5,001 bases of DNA. Origin: an uncultured Achromobacter sp. (GTDB taxonomy: Bacteria > Pseudomonadota > Gammaproteobacteria > Burkholderiales > Burkholderiaceae_B). A model generated the notes under the pieces. It did no database searches, was not told the DNA's origin, and saw nothing but the letters and a program-made list of their open reading frames with translations. Within the stretch, counting starts at the first letter, position 1. Every line of letters begins with the position of its first letter. Shown in pieces: positions 1 through 4,850 of the stretch. The stretch is taken from positions 1 to 5,001 of the forward strand of contig CAJYKY010000191.1 in assembly GCA_913775005.1 (NCBI GenBank). Direction: 5' to 3'. Position numbers and translations under genes: made by a program.

Positions 1-667
1 GTCGCCGCAGCGGCTGATCCAGGCGTATTCAAACGGCATCTTCCCCTGGTATTCCGAAGGGGAACCGGTGCTGTGGTGGAGCCCGGACCCCCGCATGGTC
101 CTGGCCGTGGATGACTTTGCGCCATCGCATTCGCTGCGCAAGCTGCTGCGCCAGATCGCCAGCCACGAACATGACAGCGCGCCGCGCGTGCAGATACGCG
201 TCGACACCGTGTTTACGCAGGTGATGGCGCAATGCGCTGCGCCTCGCGATGGACAGCCCGGCACATGGATCACCGCCGCCATGCAGCAGGCCTATGCCGA
301 TTGGCATCGCGCGGGCTATGTGCACAGCATCGAGACCTGGATCGATGGCGAGCTGGCAGGCGGCCTGTATGGCATCAGCCTGGGCCGGATGTTCTTTGGG
401 GAATCGATGTTCACACGCGTACCCAACGCGTCGAAGATCGCGCTGGCGTATCTGGTGAAATATCTGGCCACCCAGGGCGTGGAACGCATCGATTGCCAGC
501 AGCAGACACGCCACCTGGCCAGCATGGGCGCACGCCCCATTTCCCGCACGCGGTTCTTGCAACATGTGCGCCAGGCCACGGCGCAACCCGCCATTCCGTG
601 GGTGCGCGGCGTGCTCGACAGCACGGGCCGCTTGTTGCCCGAGCCCGCATCAGCGGCGCCCGGTTAG
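1..667 (+). CDS. aat: Leucyl/phenylalanyl-tRNA--protein transferase, 5' partial
   Basis: This cytoplasmic enzyme transfers Leu or Phe from aminoacyl-tRNA to proteins with N-terminal Arg or Lys, marking them for ClpS/ClpAP degradation. The open frame runs in from the window edge (first full codon at base 2), so the true start is missing. By comparison with the E. coli protein (about 234 residues) roughly 35 to 40 N-terminal residues lie outside; 221 residues are visible. Family hallmarks seen in order are SPQRLIQAYSNGIFPWY near the start, WWSPDPR at about visible residues 25-31, GGLYGISLG, FFGESMF (bases 392-412), NASK, and IDCQ (bases 488-499). The Q of IDCQ corresponds to a catalytic-site glutamine in E. 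coli Aat. The frame ends at TAG 665-667, 75 bases before bpt, which acts in the same pathway. A GTG at base 68 could start a shorter frame, but that would delete conserved sequence, so it is not the start. Identification is very secure. Confidence 0.97.
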   Translation, partial: SPQRLIQAYSNGIFPWYSEGEPVLWWSPDPRMVLAVDDFAPSHSLRKLLRQIASHEHDSAPRVQIRVDTVFTQVMAQCAAPRDGQPGTWITAAMQQAYADWHRAGYVHSIETWIDGELAGGLYGISLGRMFFGESMFTRVPNASKIALAYLVKYLATQGVERIDCQQQTRHLASMGARPISRTRFLQHVRQATAQPAIPWVRGVLDSTGRLLPEPASAAPG

Positions 668-742
668 CGTTAATATGAACGCACTGATCGCGCACGCCCA
701 CACGCGCCTCCGGCGGCGTGATTCCGCGATGCGCAACGTCCC

Positions 743-1477
743 ATGAGCCAGCTCAAAGAACTCCCCTTCTCCACGCTGCAATTCTATGCAACCGCGCCTT
801 ACCCGTGCAGCTATCTGCCGGGGCGTCAGGCTCGGTCGCAGGTGGCCGCGCCCGGTCATTTGATCAATGCGGGCACGTATTCCCAATTGGTTGAGCAGGG
901 CTTTCGGCGCAGCGGGCTGTTCACGTACCGTCCCCATTGCGATAACTGCCATGCCTGCGTGCCCGTGCGCGTGGATACGGCGGGCTTTGCACCGAATCGC
1001 AGCCAGCGGCGCGCCTGGCGCGATCACCAGGATTTGCAGTCGTTCGTGGCCGAGCTGGCGTGGTCGCCCGAGCATTACCGACTGTACACGCGCTATCAGC
1101 AAGGCCGCCACCCCGGCGGCGGCATGGACGAAGACAGCCGCACCCAGTACGCGCAGTTTCTGCTGACCAGCCGCGTCAACACGCGACTGGTGGAATTCCG
1201 CAATGCTGAGGGTGTATTGATGATGGTGTCCATCATTGACGTGCTGGATGACGGCTTGTCATCGGTCTACACCTTCTACGACCCCGATATCGAAGGCAGC
1301 CTGGGCACCTACAGCATCCTGTGGCAGATCGAACAGTGCCGCACGCTGAACCTGCCGTGGTTGTATCTGGGCTATTGGATCGCCGACAGCCGCAAGATGG
1401 CCTATAAATCCAGCTTCCAGCCGGCCCAGTTCCTGGTCAACGGCGCGTGGCGCGGCCAGAACGACCTGTCCCTTTGA
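743..1477 (+). CDS. bpt: Aspartate/glutamate leucyltransferase (bacterial ATE1-like protein transferase)
   Basis: Bpt transfers Leu from Leu-tRNA to proteins with N-terminal Asp or Glu, creating an N-degron for ClpS; it is the bacterial relative of eukaryotic arginyltransferase ATE1 and is often misnamed arginyltransferase. The 244-residue product matches the usual length of about 240 to 250. Visible hallmarks are the N-terminal PCSYLPGR (Cys22), the cysteine cluster PHCDNCHACVPVRV (Cys66, Cys69, Cys72), and the C-terminal LYLGYWI, KMAYKSSFQPAQ and NGAW segment (about residues 207-236) typical of the GNAT-like transferase domain. In ATE1 relatives the N-terminal cysteines have been linked to metal or Fe-S binding; whether this applies here is inference. 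The ATG at 743 gives the family's MSQLKELPFSTLQFY beginning, but no clear Shine-Dalgarno precedes it. It lies 75 bases downstream of aat, so co-transcription is likely. Confidence 0.96.
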   Translation: MSQLKELPFSTLQFYATAPYPCSYLPGRQARSQVAAPGHLINAGTYSQLVEQGFRRSGLFTYRPHCDNCHACVPVRVDTAGFAPNRSQRRAWRDHQDLQSFVAELAWSPEHYRLYTRYQQGRHPGGGMDEDSRTQYAQFLLTSRVNTRLVEFRNAEGVLMMVSIIDVLDDGLSSVYTFYDPDIEGSLGTYSILWQIEQCRTLNLPWLYLGYWIADSRKMAYKSSFQPAQFLVNGAWRGQNDLSL

Positions 1478-1572
1478 GCTGAAGGCCTTCCTTAGGATGT
1501 TTGCGGTTGACTTGCAAGCCCCCGCTGCGCGCCACGTTCCGCCCTGACCCGCTGGGTGCGGGAAATTCGCTC

Positions 1573-1578
1573 TACAAT
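1573..1578 (+). promoter_or_regulatory. Putative -10 box of a leaderless pyrD promoter
   Basis: TACAAT matches the sigma-70 -10 consensus (TATAAT) at five of six positions and ends 8 bases before the pyrD ATG. A start 7 to 9 bases downstream of the box would fall at or within two bases of that ATG. No Shine-Dalgarno sequence lies in the gap (ttccgccc). No good -35 box is seen; GCTGGG at 1551-1556 (16-base spacer) is a weak candidate. The leaderless reading is inference. Confidence 0.5.
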
Positions 1579-1586
1579 TCCGCCCC

Positions 1587-2627
1587 ATGTCTATCCTCTT
1601 CCACGCCTACCCCCTGGCCCGCCCGGCGTTGTTCGCCATGGACGCGGAAACCGCTCACGAAGTAACGCTGTCGGGCCTGCAACGCGCCTACGAATGCGGC
1701 GCCACGCGCAAGCTCATGCACGCACAGCCCAAGGCGCCATGCACGCTGATGGGCATGCAAATGGCCAATCCGATCGGCCTGGCGGCAGGGCTGGACAAGA
1801 ACGGCGCCTATATCGATGCGTTGGGCAATCTGGGATTCGGCTTCATTGAAGTCGGCACGGTGACGCCGCGCGCACAGCCCGGCAACCCGAAGCCGCGCAT
1901 GTTCCGCCTGCCGCGCGCCAACGCGCTGATCAACCGGCTGGGATTCAACAATCAGGGGCTGGACGCCTTTCTGGCGAATGTGCAGCGCAGCCAGTGGCGC
2001 AAGCAAGGCGGCATCCTGGGCCTGAACATCGGCAAGAACGCCGACACGCCGATCGAGCGCGCGGCGGACGACTACCTGATCGGGCTGGAAGGCGTATACC
2101 CGCATGCGGATTACGTGACGGTGAACATTTCGTCGCCCAACACCAAGAACCTGCGCGCGCTACAAAGCGGTGATGAGCTGTCTGCGCTGCTTGCGCAACT
2201 GGCCGAAAAGCGCCGCGCGCTGGAAGACCAGCATCAGCGCCGCGTGCCGATGGCCGTCAAGATTGCGCCCGACCTCACGACCGAGCAGATCGATGCCATT
2301 GCCGACACACTGCCGCGTCATGGCATCGATGGCGTCATCGCCACCAACACCACGCTGTCGCGCGACGCGGTGACGGGCCAGGCCCATGCCGACGAAGCGG
2401 GCGGCCTGTCTGGCGCGCCGGTGCACGAATTGTCATTGAAGGTGATCCGCCGTCTGAAAGAACAGCTGGGCAGCAGCCTGGCCATCATTGGCGTGGGCGG
2501 CGTGCTGTCAGGCCAGCAGGCGCGCGAGAAAATGGCGGCGGGCGCCGACGCGGTGCAGCTGTACACCGGCTTGATCTACCGCGGCCCTGCCCTGGTCGGG
2601 GAATGCGTGCGGGCGGTGCAGCGCTGA
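1587..2627 (+). CDS. pyrD: Dihydroorotate dehydrogenase (quinone), class 2
   Basis: PyrD oxidises dihydroorotate to orotate in de novo pyrimidine synthesis, using FMN and passing electrons to membrane quinone. The 346-residue product has the class 2 length and layout. There is an N-terminal extension (about residues 1-45) of the kind that forms the membrane-associated quinone entry, followed by a TIM barrel. Visible motifs are GLAAGLDKNG (Lys71, counterpart of E. coli Lys66), EVGTVTP, NRLGFNN (116-122), LGLNIGKN, VNISSPNTKNLR with Ser183 as the expected catalytic base and Asn180/Asn185 contacting substrate, KIAPDL (Lys225), ATNTT (252-256), GVGGV and YTGLIYRGP. The serine, rather than cysteine, as catalytic base is what separates class 2 from class 1. 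The ATG at 1587 gives the standard beginning MSILFHAYPLARP; an in-frame ATG at codon 18 would remove the start of the membrane region. No ribosome binding site is seen. The gene is 109 bases downstream of bpt and probably has its own promoter. Confidence 0.98.
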   Translation: MSILFHAYPLARPALFAMDAETAHEVTLSGLQRAYECGATRKLMHAQPKAPCTLMGMQMANPIGLAAGLDKNGAYIDALGNLGFGFIEVGTVTPRAQPGNPKPRMFRLPRANALINRLGFNNQGLDAFLANVQRSQWRKQGGILGLNIGKNADTPIERAADDYLIGLEGVYPHADYVTVNISSPNTKNLRALQSGDELSALLAQLAEKRRALEDQHQRRVPMAVKIAPDLTTEQIDAIADTLPRHGIDGVIATNTTLSRDAVTGQAHADEAGGLSGAPVHELSLKVIRRLKEQLGSSLAIIGVGGVLSGQQAREKMAAGADAVQLYTGLIYRGPALVGECVRAVQR

Positions 2628-2630
2628 AAG

Positions 2631-2658
2631 GTTTGGCCCGAAACGCCGGGCCTCAAAC
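2631..2658 (+). terminator. Stem-loop just after pyrD, possible weak terminator
   Basis: GTTTG-GCCCG (2631-2640) pairs with CGGGC (2647-2651) and CAAAC (2654-2658), giving ten base pairs with a 6-base loop (AAACGC) and a 2-base bulge. It begins 4 bases after the pyrD stop codon. No T-run follows, so it is not a classical intrinsic terminator; it may protect the 3' end or assist termination by another route. Confidence 0.4.
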
Positions 2659-2698
2659 TACAGCCTAAAACCACAGCCTGAAATCACAGGCAAAAAAA
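2647..2698. repeat. Degenerate 13-base tandem repeat
   Basis: Two adjacent units, acagcctaaaacc (2660-2672) and acagcctgaaatc (2673-2685), agree at 11 of 13 positions. The next 13 bases, acaggcaaaaaaa (2686-2698), agree with the first unit at 9 of 13, and the preceding 13 (2647-2659) at 8 of 13. The outer units are marginal and overlap the flanking hairpin and the A-run of the phasin terminator. No function is known; slippage duplication is the simplest explanation. Confidence 0.5.
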
Positions 2699-2720
2699 GG
2701 GGCCACCCGGTGGGTGGCCC
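2692..2720 (-). terminator. Intrinsic terminator of the phasin gene
   Basis: GGGCCACCC (2700-2708) and GGGTGGCCC (2712-2720) form a perfect 9-base-pair stem with a 3-base loop. On the - strand this GC-rich hairpin is followed, after one base, by seven T (the A-run at 2692-2698), the classical rho-independent arrangement. It lies 72 bases beyond the phasin stop codon. On the + strand only taatt follows, so termination of pyrD read-through here should be weaker. Confidence 0.9.
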
Positions 2721-2792
2721 TAATTCCAGCTCTGCTCTGTCACTCAACAGTACTACATTACTGCGGATTGCGCAGCATCGTGCGCCAAATAC

Positions 2793-3371
2793 TTAGGCGC
2801 TGCGACGGCCACGGCTGGCGACCTTGGAGGCGGCGTCGGCGGCATCCGTTGCTGCCTTGAAGGTCGCGTTGGCGGCGGCATTCAGGTTCGACTCGGCCAC
2901 TTCGGCAGCCTGCTTGGCGGCCTTGCTGACGGAATCGTAGGCGCTGGTCGCGGTGGCCAGCGAGGACTTGAACAGGGCAACGGCGCTTTCCGAACCGGCC
3001 GGAGCGTTCTTCGAGAACTGGTCGACGGCTTCGGACAGCTGTTGCTGGCCTTCGGCGATCTGTTCTTCGGTCAGCTTGACCAGGTTGCCTTGGACGCCGG
3101 CAACGATGTCATACACGTGCTTGGTGTAAGCCAGGGCCTTTTCGGCGCCCGGTTGCAGCAGGGCCGAAGCAAAAGCGGCGGCTTCCTGCGGGTCTTTCAC
3201 TTCAGAGGCTTGCTGCGACTTCTGGGCGACTTCGTCCAGCGTGGCGCGCACGACCTTCAGATTCAGTTCAACCAGCTTTTCAAAACCGGCGAATACAGCA
3301 GACTGGGCAGCCACGAAAGTGTTGATGCTGGCCTTCTGGCGGTCCAGAACTTGTTGCGGAATGGCGCTCAT
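2793..3371 (-). CDS. Phasin family protein (PHA granule surface protein)
   Basis: Phasins coat polyhydroxyalkanoate storage granules in the cytoplasm, controlling their number and size. The 192-residue product resembles the Phasin_2 type common in Burkholderiales (about 180-195 residues). It starts MSAIPQQVLDRQKASINTF, continues with long amphipathic, coiled-coil-like helices without cysteine or tryptophan, and includes a KLVELNLKVVRATLDE segment near residues 32-47. The last third is alanine-rich (AAKQAAEVAES, AAANATFKAATDAADAA) and ends in a short basic tail, RGRRSA. I chose ATG at 3369-3371 because AAAGGAG lies 6 bases upstream of it and the protein then begins as phasins do; a start 13 codons upstream at 3408-3410 would read through that ribosome site. 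The gene is monocistronic, with its own strong promoter and terminator. No PHA synthase, depolymerase or phaR is visible nearby. It could be named phaP, but these genomes carry several paralogues, so I leave the symbol empty. Confidence 0.93.
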   Translation of the reverse strand: MSAIPQQVLDRQKASINTFVAAQSAVFAGFEKLVELNLKVVRATLDEVAQKSQQASEVKDPQEAAAFASALLQPGAEKALAYTKHVYDIVAGVQGNLVKLTEEQIAEGQQQLSEAVDQFSKNAPAGSESAVALFKSSLATATSAYDSVSKAAKQAAEVAESNLNAAANATFKAATDAADAASKVASRGRRSA

Positions 3372-3377
3372 AGAATG

Positions 3378-3384
3378 CTCCTTT
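3378..3384 (-). promoter_or_regulatory. Ribosome binding site of the phasin gene
   Basis: On the - strand AAAGGAG stands 6 bases before the ATG at 3369-3371. It is a strong Shine-Dalgarno sequence at ideal spacing and decides the start in favour of MSAIPQQ over the longer in-frame option. Confidence 0.9.
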
Positions 3385-3487
3385 GGGATTAGCCGGAAGT
3401 CGTCCGGCAAGTCAGGATGGTTGTCTGCGACGAAAAATAAAAACGTGCGCGGAAACTGGTACTACAAGCTACCGCCGGCCCGTTTGA

Positions 3488-3588
3488 TGCACTGCACAAT
3501 TCACATTCTAGACGGGCTAATTTTGTTGTCAAGCGCTATTTGTGCAACGCAACAACTATTTGCACTTTAACGGTGCACACGTTTGCAC
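3488..3588. promoter_or_regulatory. Cluster of TGCA-containing elements, candidate PhaR operators
   Basis: TGCA occurs six times in about 100 bases: at 3488, 3493, 3543, 3561, 3574 and 3584. TGCACTGCAC (3488-3497) sits at the predicted start point of the phasin transcript, and TTGTGCAACGCAACAA (3540-3555) lies just upstream of its -35 box. The repressor PhaR is known to bind TGC-rich sequences at phasin promoters in Ralstonia and Paracoccus, leaving DNA when PHA accumulates. Assignment of these sites to PhaR is inference; phaR is not in the window. Confidence 0.5.
3505..3532 (-). promoter_or_regulatory. Sigma-70 promoter of the phasin gene
   Basis: Read on the - strand, TTGACA (3527-3532) is a perfect -35 box, followed by a 16-base spacer and TAGAAT (3505-3510), which matches five of six -10 positions. 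The predicted transcription start is near 3498, giving a leader of about 126 bases before the ATG. The near-consensus boxes fit an abundantly expressed protein that is held back by a repressor. Confidence 0.8.
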
Positions 3589-3672
3589 GCCTTTGATCCA
3601 GAACAAGAAATTCCCAGGCTTCGGGAAATACCGGACATGACGGCGTATCAATTCTTTTCTAAACTGGCTGCA

Positions 3673-3707
3673 CGCTGATGACAGATAGAACAAACCATAA
3701 GTCAGCG
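3673..3707. repeat. Widely spaced 6-base inverted repeat upstream of the Bug gene
   Basis: CGCTGA (3673-3678) and TCAGCG (3702-3707) are exact reverse complements separated by 23 bases, with half-site centres 29 bases apart. The pair lies 49 to 83 bases before the Bug start codon, where a promoter or operator would be expected. It might be a regulator site, but arms this short can arise by chance. Confidence 0.3.
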
Positions 3708-3746
3708 ACCAAAAAAACGAATCGCAGCTAGTAAAACCCTGCAATT

Positions 3747-3750
3747 GGAG
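3747..3750 (+). promoter_or_regulatory. Ribosome binding site of the Bug gene
   Basis: GGAG lies 5 bases before the ATG at 3756. It is short but well placed and supports a start that gives a complete signal peptide. Confidence 0.7.
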
Positions 3751-3755
3751 ACTTC

Positions 3756-4733
3756 ATGACCTTGATCCCCCGCACGCTTTCGGCCCTGCTCGCGGCCAGC
3801 GCCATGCTCGCGGCCGGCGCCGCCCACGCGGAATATCCGGAGCGCCCCATCAATATGGTGGTGCCCTTCGCCGCTGGCGGCCCGACCGACAACGTCGCCC
3901 GCTCTCTTGCGGAAGCCATGCGGCCGAGCCTGGGCCAGACGGTTGTGGTGGAAAACAAAGGCGGCGCTGGCGGTACCATTGGTACGACCCAGGTCGCCCG
4001 TTCGCAGCCGGACGGCTATTCCATCCTGCTGATGCACGCCGGCTTCTCCACCGCTCCGTCCCTGTATAAGAACCCGGGCTACGACCCGTACAAGAGCTTC
4101 GAACCCATCGGCCTGGTGGTCGACGTGCCGATGACCATCATCGCGCGCTCGGATTTCCCGCCCAACAACATCAAGGAACTGGCCGAGTACGTCAAGGCGA
4201 ACAAGGACAAGGTCTCGTTGGCTAACGCCGGTATTGGCGCAGCCAGCCACCTGTGCGGCACGATGCTGGTGGAAGCGCTGGGCGTCCAATTGCTGACGAT
4301 CCCGTACAAGGGCACCGCCCCCGCCATGAACGATCTGCTGGGCAAGCAGGTGGATCTGATGTGCGACCAGACCACCAACACGACGCAACAGATCGATAGC
4401 GGCAAGGTCAAGGCCTACGCCGTGACCAGCCTGCAACGCGTTCCCACGCTGCCTAAGCTGCCCACGATGGACGAATCCGGCTACAAGGGCTTTGAAGTGG
4501 GTATCTGGCACGGGATGTGGGTGCCGAAGGGCACGCCCAAGCCGGTCGTAGACAAGCTGGTCAAGAGCCTGCAAGCCGGTCTGGCCGACCCCAAGTTCCA
4601 GGAACGCATGAAGCAGCTGGGCGCCACCGTTCTTACCAACGAAGCCAACCCGCAGGGGCTGGAAGCCAAGGTGAAGCAGCAGGTGCCGCAGTGGGCCGAG
4701 CTCTTCAAGAAGGCAGGCGTGGAACAGCAATAA
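3756..4733 (+). CDS. Bug family (TctC-type) periplasmic solute-binding protein
   Basis: This is a secreted substrate-binding protein of the tripartite tricarboxylate transporter class; such proteins bind small carboxylates or other acids in the periplasm and deliver them to TctA/TctB membrane partners. Its 325 residues match the family. A signal peptide is clear: basic MTLIPR, a hydrophobic stretch to about residue 23, and a signal peptidase I site AHA|E after residue 25. The mature protein begins EYPERPINMVVPFAAGGPTD, where the AAGGPTD loop (39-45) is a ligand-binding hallmark, followed by VENKGGAGGTIG (65-76). Then come QPDGYSILL, TIPYKGTAPAMNDLLGKQVD, DQTTNT, the FEVGIWHGMWVPKGTP segment and a C-terminal helical lobe. 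Cys167 and Cys203 are the only cysteines and could form a disulfide. No tctA or tctB is present, as is usual for the many orphan Bug genes in Bordetella and relatives, so the ligand cannot be told. It faces a probable IclR-type regulator gene. Confidence 0.95.
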   Translation: MTLIPRTLSALLAASAMLAAGAAHAEYPERPINMVVPFAAGGPTDNVARSLAEAMRPSLGQTVVVENKGGAGGTIGTTQVARSQPDGYSILLMHAGFSTAPSLYKNPGYDPYKSFEPIGLVVDVPMTIIARSDFPPNNIKELAEYVKANKDKVSLANAGIGAASHLCGTMLVEALGVQLLTIPYKGTAPAMNDLLGKQVDLMCDQTTNTTQQIDSGKVKAYAVTSLQRVPTLPKLPTMDESGYKGFEVGIWHGMWVPKGTPKPVVDKLVKSLQAGLADPKFQERMKQLGATVLTNEANPQGLEAKVKQQVPQWAELFKKAGVEQQ

Positions 4734-4741
4734 GCGGCTGC

Positions 4742-4768
4742 TCACCCGGCGCAGTTTTCGCCGGGTGA
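4742..4768 (+). terminator. Strong hairpin after the Bug gene
   Basis: TCACCCGGCG (4742-4751) and CGCCGGGTGA (4759-4768) form a perfect 10-base-pair stem around a 7-base loop. It begins 8 bases after the Bug stop codon. No T-run follows, so it probably acts as a 3'-end stabiliser or together with the terminator at 4804-4827 rather than alone. Confidence 0.5.
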
Positions 4769-4803
4769 AGCACCACGCGAAAAGCCCACATCAAAGCCCA
4801 AAT

Positions 4804-4827
4804 AAAAAGCCCCAGTCGGGGCTTTTT
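4804..4827. terminator. Bidirectional intrinsic terminator
   Basis: AAAAAGCCCC (4804-4813) pairs with GGGGCTTTTT (4818-4827) around the loop AGTC. Because the A-run and T-run are symmetric, it has the intrinsic terminator form on both strands. It can therefore end the Bug transcript (+) and the convergent regulator transcript (-), whose stop codon is 24 bases away. Confidence 0.92.
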
Positions 4828-4850
4828 ACTTTTGCGGGGAAGCGGCAGGT

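Larger units (their letters stand above)
3372..3755. other. 384-base divergent intergenic region
   Basis: This region lies between the divergent phasin and Bug genes. The phasin half holds the leader, promoter and TGCA cluster. The Bug half (about 3589-3755) is AT-richer than the flanking genes and has no promoter I can call with confidence. It contains a short inverted repeat TTCCC/GGGAA (3611-3615 and 3623-3627), a second inverted repeat CGCTGA/TCAGCG (3673-3678 and 3702-3707) and an A7 run at 3711-3717. The short open frames crossing it show no coding character. Confidence 0.7.

Noticed and set aside
29..586. Long - strand open frame (185 codons) opposite aat
   Set aside because: It is the antisense shadow of the GC-rich aat gene, whose + strand frame carries clear family motifs throughout.
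671..676. TAATAT as a -10 box for bpt
   Set aside because: No acceptable -35 sequence is found 15-19 bases upstream, and co-transcription with aat explains expression.
232..678. + strand open frame of 148 codons overlapping the end of aat
   Set aside because: Out-of-frame shadow rich in Arg, His and Pro, with no recognisable domain; aat occupies the same bases.
1481..1490. Perfect palindrome GAAGGCCTTC after bpt
   Set aside because: Only ten bases, with no loop or T-run and no second copy; insufficient to call an operator or terminator.
1572..2105. - strand open frame opposite pyrD
   Set aside because: Antisense shadow; the PyrD catalytic motifs lie on the + strand across the same stretch.
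2761..2775. CTGCG/CGCAG mini-hairpin just beyond the phasin stop codon
   Set aside because: Five base pairs and no T-run; the real terminator lies further downstream at 2692-2720.
3583..3612. TTGCAC as a -35 box for a Bug promoter
   Set aside because: No -10-like sequence stands at a proper spacing; agaaat/gaaatt near 3606-3612 is a poor match.
3611..3627. TTCCC/GGGAA inverted repeat upstream of the Bug gene
   Set aside because: Five-base arms with a 7-base gap are common by chance; noted in the intergenic entry only.
3702..4745. 347-codon - strand open frame covering the whole Bug gene
   Set aside because: Although long, it mirrors a well-defined Bug protein with signal peptide and ribosome site. 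Its translation is His/Arg/Leu-rich as expected of antisense of GC-rich codons, and shows no family resemblance.
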